26,473 nucleotides of DNA, taken from JAVBLG01 sp031553655 (GTDB lineage: Bacteria; Desulfobacterota; Desulfovibrionia; Desulfovibrionales; Desulfovibrionaceae). The stretch is taken from assembly GCA_031553655.1 (NCBI GenBank), contig JAVBLG010000020.1:1-26473 (forward strand), read 5' to 3'. The notes under the pieces were generated by a model that made no database searches, was not told the origin of the DNA, and was given only the letters and a program-made list of their open reading frames with translations. A program made the translations under genes and the position numbers. This document shows positions 7,371 to 14,183 of the stretch, piece by piece (positions within the stretch are counted from its first letter, which is position 1; each line of letters opens with the position of its first letter).

Positions 7371-8810
7371 ATGTTTTTTTCTACGGCATTTTTTGAACAA
7401 GTCATTTCCACAGTCAGCGACGGGCTTTTCGTAATCGGCGAGGACGGTAGAATTTTATTGTGCAATCCTGCTTTTGAGCGTCTTACGGGCTATAGCCGCG
7501 AAGAGTGCCTGAATTCTTCCTGCGTTATTCTGGGATGCGACTTGTGCAAAAAGTCGCGGGAGGAGGCAGTGGGAGCCTGGTGCGTAATGTTCCAGTCCAA
7601 GAGCGAGGACCACAAACGGTGCACCATACGGCGCAAAGACGGCTCCTGGCTGCCGGTGATCAAAAAAGCGCGCACCCTGCACATGGAGGGCGGAGGCATG
7701 TGCGTGGTGGAGACCATAACGGATATATCGAATCTTTTGGAGCGTGAGCGGCGCATTGTGGAGCTTTCGCGCCTGCTTGAGACTGAAAACGGGCTTGAAG
7801 GGCTTATCGGGGCAGCGCCGATAATGCAGAATACCTATCGCATTCTGGAGCGGGCCGCGTCCAGCGACGCCCCGGTTTTGCTTTTGGGAGAATCGGGAAC
7901 GGGAAAGGAACTTGCAGCCCATGCCGTGCATAAGCTTTCGGCGCGGCGCGACAGGCCTTATGTGAGCGTAAACTGCGCGGCGCTCAATGAGTCGGTGTTG
8001 GAAAGCGAGCTCTTCGGCCATGTACGCGGCGCGTTCACCGGGGCCGACCGAGATCGCGAAGGACGCTTCGGCGCGGCCAGTACCGGCACCTTGTTTTTGG
8101 ATGAGATAGGCGACACTCCTCTGGCTACCCAAGTAAAACTTCTGCGTGTGTTGGAAACCGGGCGCTATGAGGCTGTCGGCGAAAATATTCCCCGTGTGAC
8201 CGACGTGCGCCTGGTGGCGGCCACCAATCGAAGTTTGGATGAACTTGTGCGGCAGGGGTATTTTAGAGAGGATCTGTTTTTCAGGGTAAATGTGATTCCC
8301 GTGCGTTTGCCACCATTGCGTGAGCATTTAGAAGACATTCCCACTTTGGCCGCGCATCTTTTGGAGCGCATTGCGCGCCGTGAGCACAGATCCGTTTCCA
8401 AGCTCACCGCCCCGGCGCTTGCGGCGCTTTATGCCCATTCCTGGCCCGGAAATGTGCGCGAGCTTAAAAATGTTCTGGAATATGCCGTGGCTTTGGCCGG
8501 GAGCAATGCCATAGGCGCGGAGCATTTGCCTGTGTTTCCTTCCATAAGCCTGAGGGGCGCGACTATTTCGGCGCAAGGGCAGGAAGTCGAGGTATCGAAA
8601 AATACGGCGTTCAATATTGCGGAATCCACGTCATTAAACATTACTCTCCTCAATGTTTCCAAAGACGAGGGCGGGCGAGATGCTGTTTTGGAGGCGCTTA
8701 GAACCTGTGGCGGCAATATTTCGCTCGCGGCAAAGATGCTTGGCATACATCGCACCACCTTGCACGCCCGCTTGCATCGCCTGGGGATTAAGCGAGGGGG
8801 ACATAAATAA
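7371..8810 (+). CDS. Sigma-54-dependent transcriptional activator, PAS-AAA+-Fis
   Basis: An enhancer-binding protein that opens sigma-54 promoters using ATP. Of its 479 residues, 5-120 form a PAS/PAC sensor. The AAA+ domain spans about 143-380, with Walker A GESGTGKE (173-180), the sigma-54-contacting GAFTGA loop (220-225) and Walker B LFLDEIGD (241-248). A Fis-type helix-turn-helix occupies the last 40 residues (NISLAAKMLGIHRTTLHARL). There is no receiver domain, so sensing is probably direct. The PAS domain is unusually rich in cysteine, including Cys51-x4-Cys56-x2-Cys59. A GTGAGGGA site precedes the ATG. Divergent placement next to a sigma-54 promoter and inverted repeats makes it the likely regulator of the cytochrome-molybdoenzyme operon. 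Confidence 0.93.
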   Translation: MFFSTAFFEQVISTVSDGLFVIGEDGRILLCNPAFERLTGYSREECLNSSCVILGCDLCKKSREEAVGAWCVMFQSKSEDHKRCTIRRKDGSWLPVIKKARTLHMEGGGMCVVETITDISNLLERERRIVELSRLLETENGLEGLIGAAPIMQNTYRILERAASSDAPVLLLGESGTGKELAAHAVHKLSARRDRPYVSVNCAALNESVLESELFGHVRGAFTGADRDREGRFGAASTGTLFLDEIGDTPLATQVKLLRVLETGRYEAVGENIPRVTDVRLVAATNRSLDELVRQGYFREDLFFRVNVIPVRLPPLREHLEDIPTLAAHLLERIARREHRSVSKLTAPALAALYAHSWPGNVRELKNVLEYAVALAGSNAIGAEHLPVFPSISLRGATISAQGQEVEVSKNTAFNIAESTSLNITLLNVSKDEGGRDAVLEALRTCGGNISLAAKMLGIHRTTLHARLHRLGIKRGGHK

Positions 8811-8905
8811 AGCGCGACATTGAATATATGCCGTCACGTTTTGGGTGCGCCGATATACGCGGCACAACTGGCGCAATCAAAAGTTTGGGAAGGAGTGGGG
8901 GGAGT

Positions 8906-8996
8906 TTGAGGGGGGCGAAATTTTACAGAAATAGTTCGCCTTCGCTACGCTCAGGACGAACGGGTTTTTCCAAAAAAGTTTCCTCGCCCCCCTCAA
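8906..8996. repeat. Large palindrome with an internal REP-like sequence between convergent genes
   Basis: The 13-bp arms TTGAGGGGGGCGA (8906-8918) and TCGCCCCCCTCAA (8984-8996) pair perfectly. Inside is GTTCG (8934-8938) paired with CGAAC (8957-8961), and the run CTTCGCTACGCTCAGGACGA resembles the widespread REP-type motif with core GCTCAGG and a CGAACGG end. It sits between the 3' ends of the activator and aspartase genes, where it may act as a bidirectional 3' end. No T run follows the arms, so classical termination is unproven. Confidence 0.6.
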
Positions 8997-9003
8997 TGTT
9001 CAC

Positions 9004-10407
9004 TTACTTACTACGGCTGGCGGGTTTGAGCATATGCGAGGGATCGAGCAGAATACGATACTGCTCGCGGGTCATAAGGCCCTTTTCTTCCAAAATTTCT
9101 TCGATGCTTTTTTTGGTTTCTTCGGCGGTCTTTACAATTTCGGCAGCGGTTTCATAGCCGAGCGCCGGGGCCAGGGCAGTGGCTATGCCCATGCTCTTGT
9201 GCACGTAGGAGAGACACACTTCGGGGTTGGCGGTGATGCCGAACACGCAATTTTGGCGGAAAGTTTTGGCCCCGTTGGCGATAATTTCAAAGCTCTCGAA
9301 CAGGTTCAGGCACAGGGTGGGCAAAAAGGCATTGAGCTGCAACTGCCCGGCTTCGGCGCAGAAGGTGACGGTTAGGTCGTTACCGATCACCTGGAAGGCG
9401 ATTTGGTTGACCACTTCGGGGATGACCGGGTTAACCTTGCCGGGCATGATTGAAGAGCCTGGCTGACGCTTGGGCAAATTTATTTCATTGAATCCGGCGT
9501 GGGGGCCGGAAGACAGCAGACGCAGGTCGTTGGCTATTTTGGACAGTTTTACGACCATGCGTTTTAGCACGCCGGACAGGGTCACATAGGCCCCGGCGTC
9601 GCTGGTGGCTTCAATGAGATTTTCGGCCGGGCGTATGGGCAGCTCGGTCAGGTTAGACAGGTATTTGCAGGCCAGTTCAGAGTATCCTTCCACAGAGTTG
9701 ATGCCGGTGCCCACAGCCGTGCCGCCCAGGTTCACTTCGCACAGCAGGGTGGTGACTTCTTCTAGGCGAGCGATGTCTTCAGCCACGGTGAGCCCAAAAG
9801 CATGAAATTCCGAGCCTAGAGTGATGGGCACGGCGTCCTGCATCTGGGTGCGGCCCATTTTTATGACAGAGGCGAATTCCTCACCCTTGTCCAGAAAAGC
9901 CTGCGAAAGCTCGTTCATGGCGTAGCAGACGTTCTGGCTGTACCAAACACAGGCCAGGCGAATGGCCGTTGGCACCACGTCATTTGTGGACTGGGAAAGA
10001 TTCACATGGTTCAAAGGGCTTATAATATTGTATTCGCCCTTTTTGCGGCCCAGAATTTCCAGGGCGCGATTGGCCAGCACTTCGTTCATATTCATGTTGA
10101 CGGAGGTTCCGGCCCCGCCCTGGATCACGTCTATGGGGAATTGATCGTTGAGCTTGCCGTTTTCCACATCGTGGGTGGCCTTTATGATTGCTTCGGCCAC
10201 ATTGTTGTCCAGAATGCCGAGGTCGCGGTTGGCCATGGCGGCGGCGCGTTTAACATAGGCCATAGCTTTAATGAAAAATTTAAAGCGTGAAATGGGCACG
10301 CCGGTGATTTGAAAATTTTCCATGGCGCGCATGGTCTGCACGCTGTAATAAGCTTCTTCGGGAACATTGAGACTGCCGAGGCTGTCTTTTTCCGTACGAA
10401 ATCCCAT
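9004..10407 (-). CDS. aspA: Aspartate ammonia-lyase (aspartase)
   Basis: Catalyses L-aspartate to fumarate plus ammonia in the cytoplasm. The 467-residue length is typical. The family signature GSSIMPGKVNPVIPE is at 317-331; VIPEVVNQ after it is characteristic of aspartase, whereas fumarase C has a different continuation. GAGTSVNMNMNEV near 98-110 and NLSQSTNDVVPTA near 136-147 are the other conserved active-site blocks. A CAGGAG ribosome site precedes the ATG. It is divergent from a DcuA gene, the classic partner (adjacent in E. coli), so aspartate uptake, deamination and fumarate respiration are linked. Control probably lies in the shared 324-base intergenic region. Confidence 0.95.
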   Translation of the reverse strand: MGFRTEKDSLGSLNVPEEAYYSVQTMRAMENFQITGVPISRFKFFIKAMAYVKRAAAMANRDLGILDNNVAEAIIKATHDVENGKLNDQFPIDVIQGGAGTSVNMNMNEVLANRALEILGRKKGEYNIISPLNHVNLSQSTNDVVPTAIRLACVWYSQNVCYAMNELSQAFLDKGEEFASVIKMGRTQMQDAVPITLGSEFHAFGLTVAEDIARLEEVTTLLCEVNLGGTAVGTGINSVEGYSELACKYLSNLTELPIRPAENLIEATSDAGAYVTLSGVLKRMVVKLSKIANDLRLLSSGPHAGFNEINLPKRQPGSSIMPGKVNPVIPEVVNQIAFQVIGNDLTVTFCAEAGQLQLNAFLPTLCLNLFESFEIIANGAKTFRQNCVFGITANPEVCLSYVHKSMGIATALAPALGYETAAEIVKTAEETKKSIEEILEEKGLMTREQYRILLDPSHMLKPASRSK

Positions 10408-10546
10408 TATTCTTCTCCTGAAATTGATTTATGGGGATTGATGGTAAACATTCTATCCCTGCCAACCGGACCGCAAAAAATAATTCATAAGTACTATTTA
10501 TCTTTTCAGATCAATATGCTACATTTTTCACATGATATTTTTGACT

Positions 10547-10566
10547 CTACACCTACCTTGGTGTAG
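10547..10566. promoter_or_regulatory. Inverted repeat CTACACC-N6-GGTGTAG, candidate operator
   Basis: A perfect 7-bp dyad with a 6-base spacer, extended by GAC...GTC outside with one mismatch. The half-site GGTGTAG also occurs in the probable enhancer of the sigma-54-controlled molybdoenzyme operon at 7278-7284, and CTACACC at 7307-7313. It lies midway between the divergent aspA and dcuA genes and may control one or both. Confidence 0.55.
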
Positions 10567-10641
10567 GGTCAATAATAAAGCTCCGTTATATTTTTTTTAT
10601 AATTCACCAACATTGTTTATTGTTTCTTTTCAGGGGCGCAG

Positions 10642-10699
10642 CGGTAGGGCGGCAATTGGCTGCCCTGCCGATCAACTTGGGCACAGCCTTTTCAGGCTG
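10642..10699 (+). promoter_or_regulatory. Two hairpins in the probable dcuA leader
   Basis: The first hairpin pairs CGGTAGGGCGGC (10642-10653) with GCTGCCCTGCCG (10659-10670), 12 pairs with two wobble pairs and an AATTG loop. The second pairs CAGCC (10684-10688) with GGCTG (10695-10699). They are followed about 35 bases later by the dcuA start. No T run follows, so they are not simple terminators. A structured leader is plausible, but I do not recognise a known riboswitch. Confidence 0.4.
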
Positions 10700-10734
10700 G
10701 GGACTGAGCGTAAAAACTAACAAAGAGGACGATG

Positions 10735-12039
10735 ATGCTGTTACTGGAACTGGTAATTGTGTTGGGGGCCATTTTTCTCGGGGCACGCCTGGGCAGTATA
10801 GGCATAGGCTTTGCCGGCGGGTTCGGCGTGCTGCTCCTGGGGCTTATAGGCGTTAAACCGGGCTCAATACCTATTGACGTTATTTTGATCATCATGTCGG
10901 TTATTGCCGCCATCGGCGCCATGCAAGTGGCCGGCGGGCTTGACTTTCTGGTTAGCGCCGCTGAAAAATTGCTGCGTAAACACCCAAAATACATCACCAA
11001 CCTTGCGCCTATCGTCACGTATTTCATGACGGTTATGGCCGGCACCGGACACACGGCTTTTTCGACCCTGCCGGTTATCGCCGAAGTTGCCAAGGAACAG
11101 GGCGTGCGCCCCTCCAGGCCGCTTTCCATCGCAGTGGTTGCCTCACAGGTGGCCATTACAGCCTCGCCCATTTCGGCGGCGGTGGTATTTTTCGCTTCGG
11201 CCATGGCTCCCCTTGGTGTGGACTATCTCCAGATTCTGATGGTGTGCATCCCCACGTCGCTGGCGGCCGTGATTCTCACTTCTTTTCTCTGCAACTACCT
11301 GGGCAAGGAACTCAAGGACGACCCGGTTTACAAGCAACGCCTGGCCGACGGCCTGGTGAAGATTCGCGGCGCGAGCAATATTGAAATTCTTCCTTACGCC
11401 AAGAGATCTGTGTGGATTTTTCTTTTCGCCATTGTCATGGTCATGCTTTACGCCACGCTGATCAGCGACAAGGTTGGCCTTATACCCAAGGACAAAATCA
11501 TTCTTTCCCGCGATAATGCCATTATTACCTTCATGCTTACCGCGGCGTCGATGATTGCCATGATGTGCAAGATAGAATCGGCCAAGGTGCTTAACGCGGC
11601 CACTTTCAAGTCGGGCATGAGCGCCTGCGTATGCGTTTTGGGCGTGGCCTGGCTGGGCACCACCTTTGTTACCGCCCACGAAGCTCAAATCAAGGCCCTT
11701 GCCGGCGACATGCTCAAGCATTACCCCTGGATGCTGGCCATGGCCCTGTTCTTTGCCTCCATGCTGCTCTATTCCCAGGCGGCCACGGCCCGCGCCCTTA
11801 TGCCCCTGGCCATTGGTCTGGCCGCTGATCCGGTTACCTTGGTGGCCTCATTCGCCGCCGTATCGGCCCTGTTCATTCTGCCTACCTATCCCACAGTGCT
11901 GGCCGCCGTTGAAATGGACGACACCGGTTCCACGCGAATAGGAAAGTACGTATTCGATCACCCGTTCCTTATTCCAGGCACGGTTACCATTTTCCTGGCG
12001 GTGCTTTTTGCCTTTATTTTCGGCAAAATGGTTCTGTGA
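10735..12039 (+). CDS. dcuA: Anaerobic C4-dicarboxylate/aspartate exchanger DcuA
   Basis: An inner-membrane antiporter for aspartate, fumarate, malate and succinate. The 434-residue protein is hydrophobic throughout, with ten or more membrane segments. Blocks FLGARLGSIGIGFAGGFGVL, AMQVAGGLD, KYITNLAPIVTYF, PVIAEVAKEQGV, ITASPISAAVV, ILGVAWLG-like and FILPTYPT match E. coli DcuA better than DcuB as I recall those sequences. Two ATG codons are adjacent (10732 and 10735); the second is chosen because AGAGGA at 10724-10729 is 5 bases from it and only 2 from the first. With divergent aspA it imports aspartate and exports the reduced C4 acid. A strong terminator follows. Confidence 0.94.
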   Translation: MLLLELVIVLGAIFLGARLGSIGIGFAGGFGVLLLGLIGVKPGSIPIDVILIIMSVIAAIGAMQVAGGLDFLVSAAEKLLRKHPKYITNLAPIVTYFMTVMAGTGHTAFSTLPVIAEVAKEQGVRPSRPLSIAVVASQVAITASPISAAVVFFASAMAPLGVDYLQILMVCIPTSLAAVILTSFLCNYLGKELKDDPVYKQRLADGLVKIRGASNIEILPYAKRSVWIFLFAIVMVMLYATLISDKVGLIPKDKIILSRDNAIITFMLTAASMIAMMCKIESAKVLNAATFKSGMSACVCVLGVAWLGTTFVTAHEAQIKALAGDMLKHYPWMLAMALFFASMLLYSQAATARALMPLAIGLAADPVTLVASFAAVSALFILPTYPTVLAAVEMDDTGSTRIGKYVFDHPFLIPGTVTIFLAVLFAFIFGKMVL

Positions 12040-12081
12040 TTACTTGCCGCTGACCCTATAAAAAAATTAAATCATTATAAT

Positions 12082-12127
12082 AAAAAGTCCGTTCCTTTGG
12101 GCAATAGCCTGGGAACGGACTTTTTTT
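12082..12127 (+). terminator. Rho-independent terminator of dcuA
   Basis: AAAAAGTCCGTTCC (12082-12095) pairs with GGAACGGAC plus a T run (12112-12127) around a 16-base loop, about 40 bases past the dcuA stop. Confidence 0.92.
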
Positions 12128-12151
12128 CGACCATAAAACAGGCCGGGGTAT

Positions 12152-12172
12152 AAAAGCGGGCAACCTGCCCGC
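12152..12172 (-). terminator. Rho-independent terminator of the FmdB-like gene
   Basis: On the minus strand GCGGGCA-GGT-TGCCCGC is followed by TTTTA, placed 12 bases past the stop codon at 12184. The stem is short but GC-rich. Confidence 0.75.
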
Positions 12173-12183
12173 CTTTAGCCTGC

Positions 12184-12435
12184 TCAGGAAAAACCACCAC
12201 CGCCACCGCCGCAACCACCGCCGCCGCAAGCCGCGGACATTTTAGAGGCTATGGGGTGTACTGGGCCGGTCTTGTAGGGGAAGGGAGTGGGGCCGGTTTT
12301 GGCCGGGCCGGGTATGGACGGCAGTTTTACAGTTTCACTGCCGCAGGCCGGGCAGGCCGGGCTTGCTTCGTCATTTCTCACCAGCTCTTCAAATTTGTTC
12401 TGGCATTTCGGGCATGAAAAATCGTACATGGGCAT
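12184..12435 (-). CDS. FmdB-type zinc ribbon protein
   Basis: A small cytoplasmic protein of 83 residues. It starts MPMYDFSCPKC and carries a second CPAC motif about 20 residues on; together CPKC and CPAC form one zinc ribbon. The tail ends in a Gly/Cys-rich run (CGGGGCGGGGGGFS), typical of the FmdB family. Members are often labelled regulatory after FmdB of methylotrophs, but the role is generally unknown. The ATG at 12435 is chosen because AGAGGA lies about 8 bases upstream; the upstream frame to 12519 is not protein-like. It is transcribed away from the DJ-1/PfpI gene and appears to be a single-gene unit. Confidence 0.85.
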   Translation of the reverse strand: MPMYDFSCPKCQNKFEELVRNDEASPACPACGSETVKLPSIPGPAKTGPTPFPYKTGPVHPIASKMSAACGGGGCGGGGGGFS

Positions 12436-12543
12436 ATCGACGTTCCTCTTTTTGCATTGGACATGCGGCCGGAAGCGGAATAATATTGATTTGTCCGCCT
12501 CTTCGCGGCTGTTAAACATTAATAATAATCATTGGAGCATACT

Positions 12544-13131
12544 ATGGCAAAGAAAAAAATTTTGCTTCTGGCCGGGGATTTTGTTGAAGATTACGAAGTG
12601 ATGGTTCCCTTCCAGATGCTGCTTATGGTTGGACACGAAGTGCATGCCGTATGCCCGGGCAAAAAAGCCGGGGAAACCGTGGCTACGGCCATCCATGACT
12701 TTGAGGGCCATCAAACATACAGCGAAAAACCTGGGCATAACTTCGTCCTCAACTTTGATTTTGACAAGGTCAAGGCCGCCGATTACGACGCTTTGGTACT
12801 GCCCGGCGGGCGTGCCCCGGAATATCTGCGCCTCGACCCGAAGGTTATAGCCATTATCAAGGAAATAGACGCGGCTAAAAAGCCCATTGCCGCCATTTGC
12901 CACGGCCCGCAACTGCTGGTGGCCGCTGATGTGCTCAAAGGGCGCTCCAGCACAGCCTACATAGCGGTTAAGCCCGATGTGGAAATGGCCGGAGGCAAAT
13001 GGTGCGAAATAAACTCCACCTTCAGCAATGCCGTGGTGGACGGCAATTTGGTAACCGCCCCGGCCTGGCCGGCTCATCCCGAGTGGATTGCCGCATTTTT
13101 GAAGGTTCTCGGAACCAAAATAGAATTGTAG
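12544..13131 (+). CDS. DJ-1/PfpI family protein
   Basis: A 195-residue class I glutamine-amidotransferase-like protein. It has the family's nucleophile elbow AAICHGPQ with Cys119 and His120, the LPGGRAPEYL loop at about 86-95 and an acidic residue near 15-18 that would contact the cysteine. Relatives act as proteases, chaperones or deglycases in stress protection; sequence alone does not choose between these. The ATG at 12544 follows TTGGAG. A TTG four codons upstream lies within that ribosome site and is not the start. The gene stands alone with its own terminator. Confidence 0.9.
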   Translation: MAKKKILLLAGDFVEDYEVMVPFQMLLMVGHEVHAVCPGKKAGETVATAIHDFEGHQTYSEKPGHNFVLNFDFDKVKAADYDALVLPGGRAPEYLRLDPKVIAIIKEIDAAKKPIAAICHGPQLLVAADVLKGRSSTAYIAVKPDVEMAGGKWCEINSTFSNAVVDGNLVTAPAWPAHPEWIAAFLKVLGTKIEL

Positions 13132-13140
13132 AAAGAATAT

Positions 13141-13180
13141 ATAAAATAAACGCCCGACACAAATCGGGCGTTTATTTTAT
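13141..13180. terminator. Bidirectional rho-independent terminator
   Basis: A perfect 17-bp palindrome: ATAAAATAAACGCCCGA (13141-13157) pairs with 13164-13180 around a 6-base loop. A/T flanks on both sides allow it to end the DJ-1/PfpI transcript from the left and the leftward 164-residue gene from the right. Confidence 0.92.
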
Positions 13181-13186
13181 AAAGCC

Positions 13187-13230
13187 AAAAAGGCCCTTTT
13201 CCGTCCACAGCGGGCAGAATCAGGCCTTTT
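13187..13230 (-). terminator. Second hairpin ending the leftward 164-residue gene
   Basis: AAAAGGCC (13188-13195) pairs with GGCCTTTT (13223-13230) around a 27-base loop. On the minus strand it is encountered first, about 30 bases after the stop at 13261, and ends in TTTTT. It is less convincing than its neighbour because of the long loop. Confidence 0.5.
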
Positions 13231-13260
13231 CAAGAGCAAATCAACATCGGTTTATCCGCC

Positions 13261-13755
13261 CTAGTTGTAGTCTCCCCGGTTGAACTTGAACTTTTCGGTA
13301 AACGCCATCACCTCAAGTTCGTTCATCACACTGTCCAGACCAGGGTTCCGGCCCTTAATGGACGCGGTGCTTTCCTTCAATGCGGCCATTTTGGAATCAA
13401 TTCCTTGCAGAACTCCATAAGCTTCACGAAGTCCGGTTTGCGAACTGTCGCTAAGGGCCTTGGTGTAGCTTTCCCACAATTCCATCGTTCCGGTGGCATC
13501 GCTGAAAGCCTGCTGCATGATGGACTCGAAGGGGTCGGCCTTTTCCATTTCCCCGGAGCTCTCACCCATCAAAATCTGGCCGATAATTCCTGTTCCCACT
13601 CCTGGCGGGGGCATCGAGGCCAAGTTGCCAGCGCCCGCGTTCTGCAACTCTTGGTTCAGCAGGCTGTCAAAGCCTTCCGCCCCAGTCATCTGACGCTTGC
13701 TTTGTAATTCTTGCTGAGCAAGTAAAGCCGACAATTGTTCTGTACTTATCTTCAT
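13261..13755 (-). CDS. Uncharacterised 164-residue protein under a sigma-54 promoter
   Basis: I do not recognise this protein. It has no signal peptide, no membrane segment and no cysteine. It is rich in Gln, Ser, Met and Glu and is largely helical by composition, with a Gly/Pro-rich break near 42-60. The N-terminus (MKISTEQLSALLAQQ then GFDSLLNQEL) loosely resembles flagellar accessory proteins such as FliK or FlgJ N-termini; this is an impression only. The C-terminus FTEKFKFNRGDYN is distinctive. GGAGGC precedes the ATG. A good -24/-12 signal 33-48 bases upstream is consistent with a flagellar or nitrogen/respiration regulon. It is a single-gene unit. Confidence 0.75.
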   Translation of the reverse strand: MKISTEQLSALLAQQELQSKRQMTGAEGFDSLLNQELQNAGAGNLASMPPPGVGTGIIGQILMGESSGEMEKADPFESIMQQAFSDATGTMELWESYTKALSDSSQTGLREAYGVLQGIDSKMAALKESTASIKGRNPGLDSVMNELEVMAFTEKFKFNRGDYN

Positions 13756-13787
13756 AACGCCTCCAAAAACTGGCGATACTTTCTTTC

Positions 13788-13803
13788 TGCAAATATGCTG
13801 CCA
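13788..13803 (-). promoter_or_regulatory. Sigma-54 promoter upstream of the 164-residue gene
   Basis: The minus strand reads TGGCAGCATATTTGCA: TGGCA, the GG-N10-GC spacing and TTGCA all match the -24/-12 consensus. The predicted start near 13777 leaves a short leader of about 20 bases containing the ribosome site. It is the best sigma-54 match I found in the window. Confidence 0.78.
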
Positions 13804-13994
13804 AAATGTTAAAAAGTGTTAACTAGCTGATTAGTAACAATTTTATAGATAGAAAAGGGAAAAATTTTCCCATCTGGTAAATAAATTATACTTCTTGCCG
13901 GGCAAAAGTCGATGCTTTATTTCAGAAGAGGAAAAAAATTCTCTTATAAAATTGCTTGCCACAACGCAAATTTTGTGCAATAAACTTCCGTTAC

Positions 13995-14086
13995 GGAGAG
14001 GTGTCCGAGCTGGCCGAAGGAGCACGATTGGAAATCGTGTGTCGGCTAATCCCCGACCGTGAGTTCGAATCTCACCCTCTCCGCCA
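13995..14086 (+). tRNA. tRNA-Ser (anticodon GGA)
   Basis: Acceptor stem GGAGAGG (13995-14001) pairs with CCTCTCC (14076-14082), followed by G and an encoded CCA. The anticodon arm CACGA-TTGGAAA-TCGTG places GGA at 14030-14032, reading UCC and UCU. A long variable arm (GTCGG/CCGAC type) and T-arm GTGAG-TTCGAAT-CTCAC complete a class II serine tRNA. Confidence 0.97.
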
Positions 14087-14124
14087 TATTTTTCTATCCA
14101 GTTGAAGTTGCTGGATAATTTTTG

Positions 14125-14183
14125 AGACGGAAGCTGCATTTATTCATTGGTGCAAACCAAGGGTACAAATGAGGCTTCCGTCT
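14125..14183. repeat. Long imperfect hairpin just after tRNA-Ser
   Basis: Arms AGACGGAAGC (14125-14134) and GCTTCCGTCT (14174-14183) pair perfectly. Inside, CATTT pairs with AAATG and TTGGT-GCAA-ACCAA closes the top. The result is three stacked stems separated by small internal loops. The right end is followed by TGTCGTTTT, so it might be the end of the tRNA transcript, or a recombination or small-RNA structure. Confidence 0.55.

Larger units (their letters stand above)
10408..10734. other. Divergent control region between aspA and dcuA
   Basis: No gene is seen. The region holds an inverted repeat of CTACACC/GGTGTAG half-sites at 10547-10566 and, closer to dcuA, two hairpins in the probable leader. 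A TTGAC-like element sits on each side of the inverted repeat (TTGACT at 10541-10546 and its minus-strand counterpart at 10567-10572), so overlapping divergent promoters are possible. Neither has a good -10 box. I found no GG-N10-GC sigma-54 signal in this interval. Confidence 0.5.

Noticed and set aside
9004..10407. Fumarase C instead of aspartase
   Set aside because: The signature loop continues with VIPEVVNQ, typical of aspartase, and the gene is paired with dcuA.
10567..10581. Sigma-54 promoter near the aspA-dcuA dyad
   Set aside because: GG and GC are 11 or 12 bases apart instead of 10, and the flanking bases do not match.
10735..12039. DcuB instead of DcuA
   Set aside because: Conserved blocks (FLGARLGSIGIGFAGG, AMQVAGGLD, ITASPISAAVV) fit DcuA, and DcuA is the usual partner of aspartase.
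13843..14139. 98-residue open frame across tRNA-Ser on the minus strand
   Set aside because: Contains EIRTHG, the familiar false translation of an antisense serine tRNA.
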